Assembly: GCA_000514715.1 (NCBI GenBank)
Contig: AZWL01000006.1
Span: 146,228-210,227 of the forward strand
Direction of reading: 5' to 3'
DNA from: Streptomyces sp. CNH099
Lineage (GTDB): Bacteria > Actinomycetota > Actinomycetes > Streptomycetales > Streptomycetaceae
DNA: 64,000 nucleotides
A model generated the notes under the pieces. It saw nothing but the letters and a program-made list of their open reading frames with translations, ran no database searches and was not told where the DNA came from. Shown here in pieces: positions 17,513 through 25,804 of the stretch (position 1 is its first letter; each line of letters begins with the position of its first letter). Both the position numbers and the translations under genes were made by a program.

Positions 17513-17574
17513 CGCCGGGCGTCGTACCCGGGAGGTGAGTGGGAGGTGCCACCCCGGTAGGGGGCGGCGGAGGG
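17513..17574. repeat. 62-nt non-coding repeat, copy A
   Basis: Matches 23751-23812 in the same orientation at 53 of 62 positions without gaps, and the similarity continues loosely upstream. It lies after the TetR stop (17603, minus strand) and 126 bases before the hydrolase start. Shared core: TACCCGGGAG and CGGTAGGGGG. Probably a regulator-binding or promoter element shared by two operons, since coding potential is absent in both. Confidence 0.6.
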
Positions 17575-17602
17575 AGTGGTGGGGAGAGGGGAGACGGGGC
17601 GG

Positions 17603-18238
17603 TCAGCCGGCCCGCGCCCACCCGCGCAGCGCGCCGCGGTACGCCTCGGTGAGCCGGGCGATGACCTCCCGGCGGGACAGGTCCGTCTCCCGCAGCAGGT
17701 CCTGGACCTCCCGGGGATCGAAGATCATGTTGCTGAGGAACAGGGCGTGTTCGAGCATGTCGTCCGGGACGCCGATGTCGTCGAGCAGCCCCCGCACGGG
17801 ACCGCTCCAGGCGTCCCGCAGGGCGACGATGATCTCGTTCCCGCTGTGCAGCCGCTCCAGGTAGCCCCGCCGGGACCGCAGCTGCACCAGCGCCGGGCCG
17901 TGCTCGGCGAGCAGGTCCACCCACTTGTCCACGACGGCGTCGAACAGCGGCCGGCCCTGCGCCGCCGACGTCACGCTGAAGTCGCGCAGCTCCTCGACGA
18001 CGCTGAGCACGTAGGCCGCGAGCACGTCGTCCATCGAGGAGAAGTAGCGGTAGGCGGTGGCCGGTCCGATCTCCGCGCGCGCCGCGACCGCCTGCATCGT
18101 GAGCCGGTCGGGCGCCTCCCGGGCGAGCTCGCCCACGGCCTCCAGGAGCCGCCGGCGGTTGCGGCGGGTGTCGCTGCGCAGTCTGCGCCCCCCGCCCGGG
18201 GCGGCCTGCCGGTCGGCCACAGGGCTCCTCCGCCTCAT
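17603..18238 (-). CDS. TetR-family transcriptional regulator
   Basis: About 211 residues from ATG 18238 (an in-frame start 25 codons upstream would add Arg/Pro-rich sequence unlike the family). The HTH is RLTMQAVAARAEIGPATAYR followed by YFSSMDDVLAAYV, and the ligand domain has VVDKWVDLLAEHGPALVQLR, RRGYLERLHSG and MLEHALFLSNMIFDPREVQD. It lies just upstream of, and on the same strand as, the hydrolase-to-monooxygenase operon with ~215 bases between, the natural candidate for its repressor. No ligand can be predicted. Confidence 0.82.
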   Translation of the reverse strand: MRRRSPVADRQAAPGGGRRLRSDTRRNRRRLLEAVGELAREAPDRLTMQAVAARAEIGPATAYRYFSSMDDVLAAYVLSVVEELRDFSVTSAAQGRPLFDAVVDKWVDLLAEHGPALVQLRSRRGYLERLHSGNEIIVALRDAWSGPVRGLLDDIGVPDDMLEHALFLSNMIFDPREVQDLLRETDLSRREVIARLTEAYRGALRGWARAG

Positions 18239-18323
18239 CGACGTGCAGGCAAAGGGTAGCGCCTCCGGGCGGGGGCCGGCCGCCCGGACGTGCGCGGTAC
18301 GCGGTGTGCACATCCGGCGCTCC

Positions 18324-19478
18324 TCACGTGCTCTCGGGGGCGAAGTAGCGGACGACGCGCTCCAGCCCGGTCCACAGGTCGTCCTCGGCGGCCGCGAACG
18401 AGATCCGGACGTGCCCCTCGCCCGAGGGCCCGTACTCGGCGCCGGCCCGGACCAGCACCTGCCGCCCGGCCAGCTCGCGGGCGACCTGGCCGGAGGGCAC
18501 GCCGGTGTCGTAGCGGAGGAACCCGTAGAACGCGCCCTCCGGCGGCACCAGGTGCAGGCCGGGCACGCCGGCCAGGCGCGCGACCGCCAGGTCGCGCCGC
18601 CGCCGGTAGCCGTCGGCCATGGCGGCCACGACGCCGTCCGGCAGGTCGAGGGCCGCGAGGGCCGCGTGCTGGGCCGCCGTGTTCAGCGAGCCGTTCAGGC
18701 TCCGGTGCACCTGGGCCGCCGCGTCCACCACCGCGCGCGGCCCGGTCAGGTAGCCGACGCGCCAGCCGGTCATCGCGTACGTCTTGGAGAAGGTCTGCAC
18801 GTACACCGTGCGGTCGCGCAGCGACTCGACCTCCAGCGCCGACGTCATCGCGTGCCCCGGGTAGACCAGCCGGTGGTAGGCCTCGTCGCTGACGACCAGG
18901 GTGCCGGAGCCGCGGAGCAGTTCCCCCAGCGCCGCCAGCTCCCGGCCGCGGTGCACGACGCCGGTCGGGTTCGACGGGTTCGAGAAGATCATCATCGCCG
19001 CCCCGGGGAGCGCGGCGGCCAGCGCGTCGAGGTCCCAGTGCAGGTCCGGGGCGAGCGGTACGAAGTCCACGGTGCCGCCGGCGAGGACGACCAGGTCGGC
19101 GTAGAGCGAGTACGCGGGCTCCGGGATGACCACGCGGTCGCCGGGGCCGATCATCGCGAGCACCGCCGCCGTCAGCGCGCCGGTGGCGCCGTGGGTGACG
19201 AGGACGTCGTCGGCGGTCCGGGGCCGGCCGGGGGGCGCCGGCAGCCGGGCCGCGAGCGCGGCGCGCAGCTCCCGGAGGCCGTTCTGGTCGGCGTAGTGGG
19301 TGCCGCCGCCGCGCAGCGCGGCCACGGCGGCGGCGACCACCGGCGGCGGGGTCGGGAAGTCCGGCTCGCCCATGGCGAGGGAGACGGTTCCCGGCGGGGC
19401 GGGCGCGAGCGCCGGGCGCCGCGAGCGGCGGCGCAGCTCCGCCGTCCGGAAGGCGGGCGCGGGCGGCACGGCGGTCAC
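18324..19478 (-). CDS. PLP-dependent aminotransferase, class I/II
   Basis: A 384-residue fold-type I aminotransferase of the aspartate/aromatic group. FSNPSNPTG (residues ~165-173), SDEAY (197-201) and SKTYAMTGWRVGY with the PLP-binding Lys232 are all intact, and GEGHVRISFA near the C-terminus holds the Arg that binds the substrate carboxylate. The ATG overlaps the stop of the RraA-family gene (ATGA at 19475-19478), so both are made together. Such pairs can act in catabolism of an amino acid through its 2-oxo acid; the specific substrate is not evident. Confidence 0.87.
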   Translation of the reverse strand: MTAVPPAPAFRTAELRRRSRRPALAPAPPGTVSLAMGEPDFPTPPPVVAAAVAALRGGGTHYADQNGLRELRAALAARLPAPPGRPRTADDVLVTHGATGALTAAVLAMIGPGDRVVIPEPAYSLYADLVVLAGGTVDFVPLAPDLHWDLDALAAALPGAAMMIFSNPSNPTGVVHRGRELAALGELLRGSGTLVVSDEAYHRLVYPGHAMTSALEVESLRDRTVYVQTFSKTYAMTGWRVGYLTGPRAVVDAAAQVHRSLNGSLNTAAQHAALAALDLPDGVVAAMADGYRRRRDLAVARLAGVPGLHLVPPEGAFYGFLRYDTGVPSGQVARELAGRQVLVRAGAEYGPSGEGHVRISFAAAEDDLWTGLERVVRYFAPEST

Positions 19479-20134
19479 CGGGCCGCCGCCGCACGGTCGG
19501 GGCGGGCGGCGAGGATGCGCCGGCGGAGCGCCTCCTCCCGCTCGGCGATCCCGTCGACGGCTCCCGCGACCTCGTGCGCGCGGCGCCGCGGTACGACGAC
19601 TACGCCGTCGGCGTCGCCGACGAGCACGTCGCCCGCCGCCACGACCACGCCGCCGACCGCCACCGGGGCGCCGACGGCGCCGGGCCCGTCCTTGAACGGG
19701 CCGGCGGGGGTGACGGCGCGTGCATAGACGGTCAGGCCCATCGCGGACAGCGCCCGGACGTCGCGCACCGCGCCGTCGACCACCGCGCCGGTGAGCCCGG
19801 CGTTCACCATGATCTCGCCGATGAGGTCGCCGACCAGCGCGCGGGTGGTGTCCCCGTGCCCGTTGACGACCAGGACGTCGCCCGGCCGGGCCTCGTCGAG
19901 CGCCCGGTGGACGGCGAGGTTGTCACCGGAGCGCACGTCGACCGTGAGCGCGTTGCCCAGGAGCGCGGCGCGCTCGGTGACCAGCCGGATGCCGCCGTCC
20001 ATGACGGTCATGCGCTGCAGCGCGTCGCCGACGTTGGCGGCCGGCACCTCGCCCAGGCGGCTGGTCTCCGCCGCCCGGGCGCGTTCCCAGCCCGGAGCGA
20101 CGGACACGCTGTCCGCCGCCGCAGCAATGAACAC
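19475..20134 (-). CDS. RraA-family protein (HMG/oxaloacetate aldolase-like)
   Basis: A 219-residue RraA/HpcH-like protein. Metal and pyruvate-enolate site motifs are present: GDLIGEIMV (Gly102, Asp103, Glu107) and VVDGAVRDVRAL (Asp120, Arg124, Asp125), plus GDVLVVNGHGDTTRALVG. Family members include 4-hydroxy-4-methyl-2-oxoglutarate aldolase and the RNase E inhibitor RraA; the intact catalytic Arg-Asp pair favours an aldolase or oxaloacetate decarboxylase. It precedes and overlaps the aminotransferase gene, consistent with 2-oxo-acid metabolism. Upstream, TAAATAAGACGCTAATCTC is a locally A+T-rich likely promoter region. Confidence 0.8.
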   Translation of the reverse strand: MFIAAAADSVSVAPGWERARAAETSRLGEVPAANVGDALQRMTVMDGGIRLVTERAALLGNALTVDVRSGDNLAVHRALDEARPGDVLVVNGHGDTTRALVGDLIGEIMVNAGLTGAVVDGAVRDVRALSAMGLTVYARAVTPAGPFKDGPGAVGAPVAVGGVVVAAGDVLVGDADGVVVVPRRRAHEVAGAVDGIAEREEALRRRILAARPDRAAAAR

Positions 20135-20232
20135 AATGGGTCTCCGCTCTTAAATAAGACGCTAATCTCAGTTAGGGGGACCATAGCCGCTCGGGCGGCC
20201 GGAGACAACGGTCCGAGCGGCCGGGCCGCCGG

Positions 20233-20266
20233 GGGGCGGTGGCGGCCCGCCGCCGGCCACCGCCCC
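20233..20266 (-). terminator. Stem-loop after the ABC permease gene
   Basis: GGGGCGGTGGC and GCCACCGCCCC form a perfect 11-bp stem around a 12-base loop, 20 bases past the permease stop codon on the minus strand. It separates the exporter operon from the RraA/aminotransferase operon. Confidence 0.6.
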
Positions 20267-20285
20267 TCCCCGCGGCGTCCCCGCC

Positions 20286-22823
20286 CTACGACCACCGGCG
20301 CAGCGCCGCCCGCGCCGGGAGGGTGACCGCGAGCAGGACCAGCCCGCCCGCGGCGGCCACGAAGGACCCGTACACCAGCGGCGGCACGTACGGCCCCTGG
20401 CCGGTGAGGCCGTTCATCATCGGGATCAGCGTGACCGCGGCGATCGCGGAGCCGAGGACCACGCCCACCGCGGAGACCAGCGCGCCCTCCCAGCGGAGCA
20501 TCGCCATGACCTGCCGCCGGGTGGAGCCGACGAGGCGCAGCGTGCCCAGCTCGCGGCGGCGGTCGAGGACCGTCATCACCAGGGTGTTGACGGCGGCGAC
20601 GGCGGCGAAGCCGCCGAGTACCGCGGCCATGGTGTTGTTGGACCAGGCGCCCAGCTTCGCGTCGAGGCTCTTCTCGGTGGCGTAGCCGGCGGCGTCGGTG
20701 ACCTCGCCCAGGCCGGCGAGGGACGCCGCGTCCCCGCCCCGCACCAGCAGCGTGCTGTCGAAGCCCGAGGTCACGTGCCCGTCCAGGGACTCCCGGTCCA
20801 TGGTCACCGTGCCCAGGCCGAGGCCGTTGCCGTAGACCGCGACGACCTCGGGGCCGGCCTTCGTGCCGTCGGGCAGGTACAGCGGCAGCCGGTCGCCGAC
20901 GCCGACGTCCGCCGAGGACGCCAGGGTCTTGTCGACGGCGATCCGGCCCGCGCCGAGCCGGTCGAGGCTGCCCTCGCGCACGTCCAGGTCCTGCACCCGC
21001 GCCAACTCGTCGGCGGAGCCCGTGACCCCCTGGGTGGCCGCGCCCAGCAGTGACTTGAACTCGCCGGAGCCGACCGGCACCAGCACCCGGGTGTTCAGCA
21101 CCCCGACGGCGGTGTCCACGCCCGGCGCGCCCCCGGCCTCGGCCCGCGCGTCCAGCGGGAGCCCGTCCGGGTCCGTGACCACGTGGTCCGCGGTGACGCC
21201 CGCCCGCAGCTGCTCGTCGGCGGCGTGGTTCTCGCTCGTGTTCATGAAGACGAGCGTCGAGGCGAACGCCATGGCGAGCGCGATCGGGGTGATCGCGGAT
21301 GCGAGACGGCGGGCGTTGGTACGGGAGTTGGCGGCGGCCAGCCCGGCGGCCGGGCCCGCGCCGCGCAGCGGGAGCCCGAAGAGGCGTGCGAACAGCCGCG
21401 CCAGCAGCGGGCCGAGCAGCCCGACGGCGAGCATGAAGCTCATGACGACGCCGAGGGCGGCACCGGCCGCGTCGTCCCCCGTGGAGCTGGCGGCGACCCC
21501 GGTGAGGGTCGCGCCGCCGGCGACGGCCGCGAGGCCCAGGACCGTACGGACCACGCCGGGCCGCGTCCGCTCCATCGACGCCTCGGTGAGCGCCTGCCCC
21601 GGCTTGATCTTCGCGGGCCGCCGCCCGGCCGCCCAGCCGGCGCCGAGCGCGCTGAGCAGCCCGACCCCCACGGCGGCGAGCAGCGGGAGCCCCGAGACGT
21701 GCAGGTCGACCGCCTCCGGGACCGCGCCGCGGTCCTGCAACTGCCCGAACCACCAGTGCGCGAGCCCGATGCCGGGCAGGGTGCCGAGTATCCCGGCGAG
21801 CGGCGCGACGACCAGCGCCTCGGAGGCGACCGCGCGGCGGATCTGCCGCGGGGCGGCGCCGACGGCGCGCAGGAGCGCGAACTCGCGGGCCCGCTGGGAG
21901 ACGGACAGGGCCACGGTCCCGGCCGCGGTGAAGACCGCGACGATGGCGGCGACGCCGCCGAAGGGGCCGCCGATGCCGAAGAGGATGTCCTTGCCGTAGG
22001 CGAGCCCCGGGTCCTCGACGGCGCCGCGGTCGTCGCCGGTGTGCACCTGGACGTCCGAGCCGGCCAGGGCCTTCTGCACGGAGTCGGCGAGGGCGCCGGC
22101 GTCGGTGCCGGGCTTCGCCAGCACGGCGACGGCGTCCGCCTTGCCGGGGTGCCCGGCGAGCGCGGGGGCCTGGGAGTCGGCGAACCAGGCGAGGGAGCCG
22201 GCCCCGCCGGAGTCCCCGCCGTCCCCGCCGCCCCCGTCCCCGCCGGCGGCGCGGGCGGTGTCTGCCGCTCCCGCCTCGGCGATGCCGGCGACGCGGAAGT
22301 CCTGCTGCCCGGCGGCGGTCTGCACCGCGACGGTGTCGCCGACGCCGGCCTCCGCGGCGCGGGCCGCGCCCGCGTCGAGCACGACCTCGCCGGTGCGGGG
22401 CGCGTTCCCGGACGTCAGCTCGGTGCCGGTGAAGGCGTGCGAGCCCCAGCCGTGCGCGGTGAGGGGGGCGTCCCCGGCCCGTACCGGGAAGGTGAAGTCC
22501 GCCACCGCCGCCGCCGCGCCCGGCGCCGCGGCGGCCTTCGCCGCCAGCCCGGCGTCCACGCGGGCCGTGTCCGGCAGCGGGACCGGCTCCTTCTCGCGGT
22601 CCTCGCCGCTGCCCGTGACCACGTACTCGTACTGGTCGGCCGCCGCGACGACCGGCGCCTTCGCGTACCGCTCCGCCGGCACCGACGCGCGCAGCCCGGT
22701 CTCCAGCAGGATGCCGCAGGCCGCGACGATCAGCGCCGACATCATCAGCACGACGAAGGTCCCCGCGAACGACGCGGGCTTGAAGCGCACCGCCGCGCGG
22801 GCGAGGCCGTTGGGGCGCCTCAT
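20286..22823 (-). CDS. ABC transporter permease, double FtsX type
   Basis: An 845-residue permease with two FtsX-like halves. TM1 is near residues 17-43 (FAGTFVVLMMSALIVAACG), followed by a large extracytoplasmic domain to about 250. Then come a three-TM FtsX block (FTAAGTVALSVSQRAREFAL with LRAVGAAPRQIRRAV), a spacer TM block, a second extracytoplasmic domain and a final FtsX block with LGTLRLVGSTRRQVMAMLRW. The extracellular part contains a Gly/Asp-rich linker (near residue 200). Overlaps the ATPase gene by ATGA. Neighbouring two-component genes suggest a stress-induced exporter of an antimicrobial or lipid-like compound. Confidence 0.88.
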   Translation of the reverse strand: MRRPNGLARAAVRFKPASFAGTFVVLMMSALIVAACGILLETGLRASVPAERYAKAPVVAAADQYEYVVTGSGEDREKEPVPLPDTARVDAGLAAKAAAAPGAAAAVADFTFPVRAGDAPLTAHGWGSHAFTGTELTSGNAPRTGEVVLDAGAARAAEAGVGDTVAVQTAAGQQDFRVAGIAEAGAADTARAAGGDGGGGDGGDSGGAGSLAWFADSQAPALAGHPGKADAVAVLAKPGTDAGALADSVQKALAGSDVQVHTGDDRGAVEDPGLAYGKDILFGIGGPFGGVAAIVAVFTAAGTVALSVSQRAREFALLRAVGAAPRQIRRAVASEALVVAPLAGILGTLPGIGLAHWWFGQLQDRGAVPEAVDLHVSGLPLLAAVGVGLLSALGAGWAAGRRPAKIKPGQALTEASMERTRPGVVRTVLGLAAVAGGATLTGVAASSTGDDAAGAALGVVMSFMLAVGLLGPLLARLFARLFGLPLRGAGPAAGLAAANSRTNARRLASAITPIALAMAFASTLVFMNTSENHAADEQLRAGVTADHVVTDPDGLPLDARAEAGGAPGVDTAVGVLNTRVLVPVGSGEFKSLLGAATQGVTGSADELARVQDLDVREGSLDRLGAGRIAVDKTLASSADVGVGDRLPLYLPDGTKAGPEVVAVYGNGLGLGTVTMDRESLDGHVTSGFDSTLLVRGGDAASLAGLGEVTDAAGYATEKSLDAKLGAWSNNTMAAVLGGFAAVAAVNTLVMTVLDRRRELGTLRLVGSTRRQVMAMLRWEGALVSAVGVVLGSAIAAVTLIPMMNGLTGQGPYVPPLVYGSFVAAAGGLVLLAVTLPARAALRRWS

Positions 22824-23710
22824 GCCGGCACCCCCGTCAGCTCCTCGTCGCGGGCGGACCGGGCCGTAGGGGCGGTGCGGGCGGTACGGGACGTGAGCCC
22901 CGCCATCCGCGCCGCGATCTGCTCCGCGGAGCCGCCCGCCAGCCGGTCGGCGAAGACGCCGTCCGCGAGGAACAGCACCTGGTCCGCCCAGGCGGCGGCG
23001 GCCGGGTCGTGCGTGACCATGACGACGGTGGAGCCGAGGGTGTCCACGGCGTGCCGCAGCAGGCCGAGGACCTCGGCGGCGGTGCCGGTGTCGAGGGCGC
23101 CGGTGGGCTCGTCAGCGAAGATCACGTCAGGGCTGGTGACCAGCGCGCGGGCGATGGCCACGCGCTGCTGCTGCCCGCCGGACAGCTCGCCCGGCCGGCG
23201 CCGCGCCTTGTCGGCGAGCCCGACCTGCGCGAGCACCGCGTCCGCCGCGCCGCGCCGCCGGTGCCGCCCGGCCAGGCGCATGGGCAGCAGCACGTTCTGC
23301 TCCACCGTCAGCGACGGCAACAGGTTGAACGCCTGGAAGACGAAGCCCAGGCGGCTGCGGCGCAGCTCGGTGAGCTGGTTCTCGCCCATCCCGGTGATCT
23401 CCGTACCGCCGAGGCGCACGGATCCGGCCGACGGCCGGTCGAGGCCGGCGGCGCACTGCAGGAAGGTGGACTTGCCGGACCCCGACGGGCCCATGACCGC
23501 GGTGAACGTACCGCGCGGCAGCGCCAGGTCGACGCCCGCGAGGGCGTGTACGGCGCCGCTGCCGCGGCCGTACCGCCGCCGGACGCCGCGCAACTCCACG
23601 GCGAGACCGGGGGTGGCTGCCGGGGCCTCCGGTCCGCCGCCGGCCGCCGGCCGGTGGTCCGCCTTGCGCCTCTTGCCGCCACGTAGCCTCATGATCCGCC
23701 CTTTCGTCAT
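22820..23710 (-). CDS. ABC transporter ATP-binding protein, MacB/LolD-like
   Basis: A 296-residue ATPase. Walker A is GPSGSGKSTFLQCAAGLD, the Q-loop FVFQAFNLLPSLTVEQN, the signature ELSGGQQQRVAIARALV, Walker B VIFADEPTGALDTG, and the switch His lies in VTHDPAAAAWAD. The C-terminal ~60 residues are an extra Ala/Arg/Thr-rich extension. The N-terminal ~35 residues before VELRGVRRRYG are basic and low-complexity. Partner of the double-FtsX permease downstream; the copy-B non-coding repeat lies 41 bases upstream of its start and probably contains the promoter. Confidence 0.9.
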   Translation of the reverse strand: MTKGRIMRLRGGKRRKADHRPAAGGGPEAPAATPGLAVELRGVRRRYGRGSGAVHALAGVDLALPRGTFTAVMGPSGSGKSTFLQCAAGLDRPSAGSVRLGGTEITGMGENQLTELRRSRLGFVFQAFNLLPSLTVEQNVLLPMRLAGRHRRRGAADAVLAQVGLADKARRRPGELSGGQQQRVAIARALVTSPDVIFADEPTGALDTGTAAEVLGLLRHAVDTLGSTVVMVTHDPAAAAWADQVLFLADGVFADRLAGGSAEQIAARMAGLTSRTARTAPTARSARDEELTGVPA

Positions 23711-23750
23711 CTCTTCGTGCTGACGGGTGAAGAGTGCGCGGACGGCTGCC

Positions 23751-23812
23751 CGCCGGGCGTCATACCCGGGAGCCGACTGCGAGGTGCTACCGCGGTAGGG
23801 GGTGGTGGAGGG
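23751..23812. repeat. 62-nt non-coding repeat, copy B, with 12-bp palindrome
   Basis: Partner of 17513-17574 (53/62 identical). It contains the perfect palindrome CTACCGCGGTAG at 23787-23798, which is imperfect in copy A (CCACCCCGGTAG). It sits between the response-regulator gene and the exporter it adjoins, so it is a good candidate for the binding site of the NarL-type regulator at 23854-24525. Confidence 0.6.
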
Positions 23813-23853
23813 GCAGGCCCCACCCGGCGGCGGGGGGCTGGACCCCGGCGGGG

Positions 23854-24525
23854 CTACTCGCCCGGGGCGACCAGCCCCGACTCGTACGCGATCACGACCG
23901 CCTGGGCGCGGTCGCGCAGGTCCAGCTTGGTCAGGACGCGGCTGACGTGCGTCTTCACCGTCTGCTCCGCCAGCACCAGCGTCTCCGCGATCTCCGCGTT
24001 GGACCGGCCGCGGGCCACCAGGGTGAGGACCTCGGTTTCGCGCTCCGTCAGGGCCTTGAGCCGCTGCGCCGGCCTGCCGCGGCCGGCGGGGCGCTGCCGG
24101 GCGAAGTCCGCGATGAGGCGCCGGGTCACGGAGGGGGCGAGCAGCGCGTCGCCCGAGGCCACGACCCGTACCGCCGCGATCAGGTCGGCCGGCGGCGCGT
24201 CCTTCAGCAGGAAGCCGCTCGCGCCCGCCCGCAGCGCCTCGTAGACGTAGTCGTCGACGTCGAACGTGGTGAGCATCAGGACCCGCGGCCGGTGCTCCCC
24301 CGCCGGCCGCGAGAGGATGCGGCGCGCGGCCTCCAGGCCGTCCATCTCCGGCATGCGGACGTCCATGAGCACGATGTCGGGGTGGGTGCGCCGGCTCAGC
24401 TCGACGCCCTGCGCACCGTCGGGGGCCTCGCCCACCACGTCGATGTCGCTCTGGGCGGCCAGCAGCGCGGCGAAGCCGGCCCGCACCATGGCCTGGTCGT
24501 CGACGATGATGACGCGCGTGGTCAC
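23854..24525 (-). CDS. NarL/LuxR-type response regulator
   Basis: A 223-residue regulator: receiver domain with acidic pocket IIVDDQ, phosphoacceptor Asp55 in VLMDVRMPEMDG, the Thr/Lys positions LMLTTFD and FLLKDAPP, and a C-terminal LuxR HTH LKALTERETEVLTLVARGRS with NAEIAETLVLAEQTVKTHVS. GTG 24525 overlaps the kinase stop (GTGA), setting the start. With the kinase it probably controls the adjacent ABC exporter. Confidence 0.9.
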   Translation of the reverse strand: MTTRVIIVDDQAMVRAGFAALLAAQSDIDVVGEAPDGAQGVELSRRTHPDIVLMDVRMPEMDGLEAARRILSRPAGEHRPRVLMLTTFDVDDYVYEALRAGASGFLLKDAPPADLIAAVRVVASGDALLAPSVTRRLIADFARQRPAGRGRPAQRLKALTERETEVLTLVARGRSNAEIAETLVLAEQTVKTHVSRVLTKLDLRDRAQAVVIAYESGLVAPGE

Positions 24526-25751
24526 GTGAGGTCCTTCTCTCCCAGGGGTAGGTGGGCGGCCACCCGGAAGCCGCCGTCCGGCAGCGGCCCCGCGTCGAAC
24601 GTGCCGCCGACGAGCCGTACCCGCTCGCGCATGCCGACGAGGCCGTGCCCGGTGTTGCCGCTCTGCTCCAGCGGCGCGGCGGGCAGCTCCGGGGGCGGCC
24701 CGTTGACGACGAGGACGGCGAGCCGGTTCCCGCCCTCCGGCACCGACAGCGACACCCGCGTCGTCGCGCCCGGCGCGTGCCGTACGACGTTCGCGAGGGC
24801 CTCCTGGACGATGCGGTACGCGGACAGCCCCACCGCCTCCGGCACGTCGGCGTCGCACGGGGTGAACTCCACCGGGCCGCCGGCCCGCGCCGTCGCCTCC
24901 ACCAGCTGCCCGATCTGCGTCAGGCCCGGCTGGGGGGCGAACTCGCCGTGCGTCTCCTCGTTGCGCAGCACGCCGAGGAGCCGCCGCATCTCGCCGAGCG
25001 ACTCGCGTGCGGTCGCCGCGATGGACGTGAACTCCCCCCGCACGTCCGGCGGCAGCCCGTCGAGGCGGTACTCGGCGGTGTCCGCCTGCACCGTGATGAC
25101 GGACATGTGGTGCGCCACCACGTCGTGCAGCTCTCGTGCGATACGGGCGCGTTCCTCCAGCAGCGTCCGCCGGCCGCGTTCGGCCTCGCTGATCGTCTCC
25201 TGCTCGGCCAGCCGGCGCTGTACCTCGGACCGCTCCCGCAGCACCCCGGTGAGCAGCAGGGTGACCCCGCTGAGGATCATCAGCAGGGCGCTTCGGTCGT
25301 TCCCCCGGTCGGGCGCGACGAACAGGAGCCCGGCGTTCGCCGCCGCGGTCGCCAGCCAGACCAGCAGCAGCGTCCGGCGCGACTCGCGCAGGCCGAGGGC
25401 GAGGCAGAGGCCGATGTACCCCACTATCTCCATCGGCGGGAACGGCCACTCGTGCCGCTGCTCGTAGTCGGTGGTGAGCAGCGCGAGCGCCCCGGCGACG
25501 TCCGCGGCGAAGATCACGTACCAGGCCTGCAGCGGCCGGGTGACGGCGAGCAGCAGCGGTGCGGACTGCGCGACGGCCAGCACGCTCGCGACGCCGCCGT
25601 GCAGGCCGTAGTCGACGGTGAGCACCTGGATGGTGGTGGGCAGGAGGGCGACGCACAGGACGAACGCCAGGCCCCACGGCAGCAGCCGTACCCACCGGCG
25701 CGAAGCCCCCGCGAGCAGCGCGCGCGGGCGCTCCTGCTCCACTGACGTCAT
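24522..25751 (-). CDS. Sensor histidine kinase, HisKA_3 type
   Basis: About 409 residues. Four to six N-terminal TM segments without a large extracellular domain (an intramembrane-sensing layout) are followed by a coiled coil, RARIARELHDVVAHHMSVI with phospho-His209, and an HATPase domain with AYRIVQEALANVVRHA (N box) and GNTGHGLVGMRERV (G box). ATG 25751 is preferred over an in-frame GTG six bases upstream because no ribosome site is present and TAGGCT sits at -10 spacing, so the message may be leaderless. Overlaps the response regulator gene. Confidence 0.88.
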   Translation of the reverse strand: MTSVEQERPRALLAGASRRWVRLLPWGLAFVLCVALLPTTIQVLTVDYGLHGGVASVLAVAQSAPLLLAVTRPLQAWYVIFAADVAGALALLTTDYEQRHEWPFPPMEIVGYIGLCLALGLRESRRTLLLVWLATAAANAGLLFVAPDRGNDRSALLMILSGVTLLLTGVLRERSEVQRRLAEQETISEAERGRRTLLEERARIARELHDVVAHHMSVITVQADTAEYRLDGLPPDVRGEFTSIAATARESLGEMRRLLGVLRNEETHGEFAPQPGLTQIGQLVEATARAGGPVEFTPCDADVPEAVGLSAYRIVQEALANVVRHAPGATTRVSLSVPEGGNRLAVLVVNGPPPELPAAPLEQSGNTGHGLVGMRERVRLVGGTFDAGPLPDGGFRVAAHLPLGEKDLT

Positions 25752-25804
25752 GGGCACAGCCTAAGCGGGACCGGACGGCGCCGGCGGGGGCTCCGGGGCC
25801 CGGC

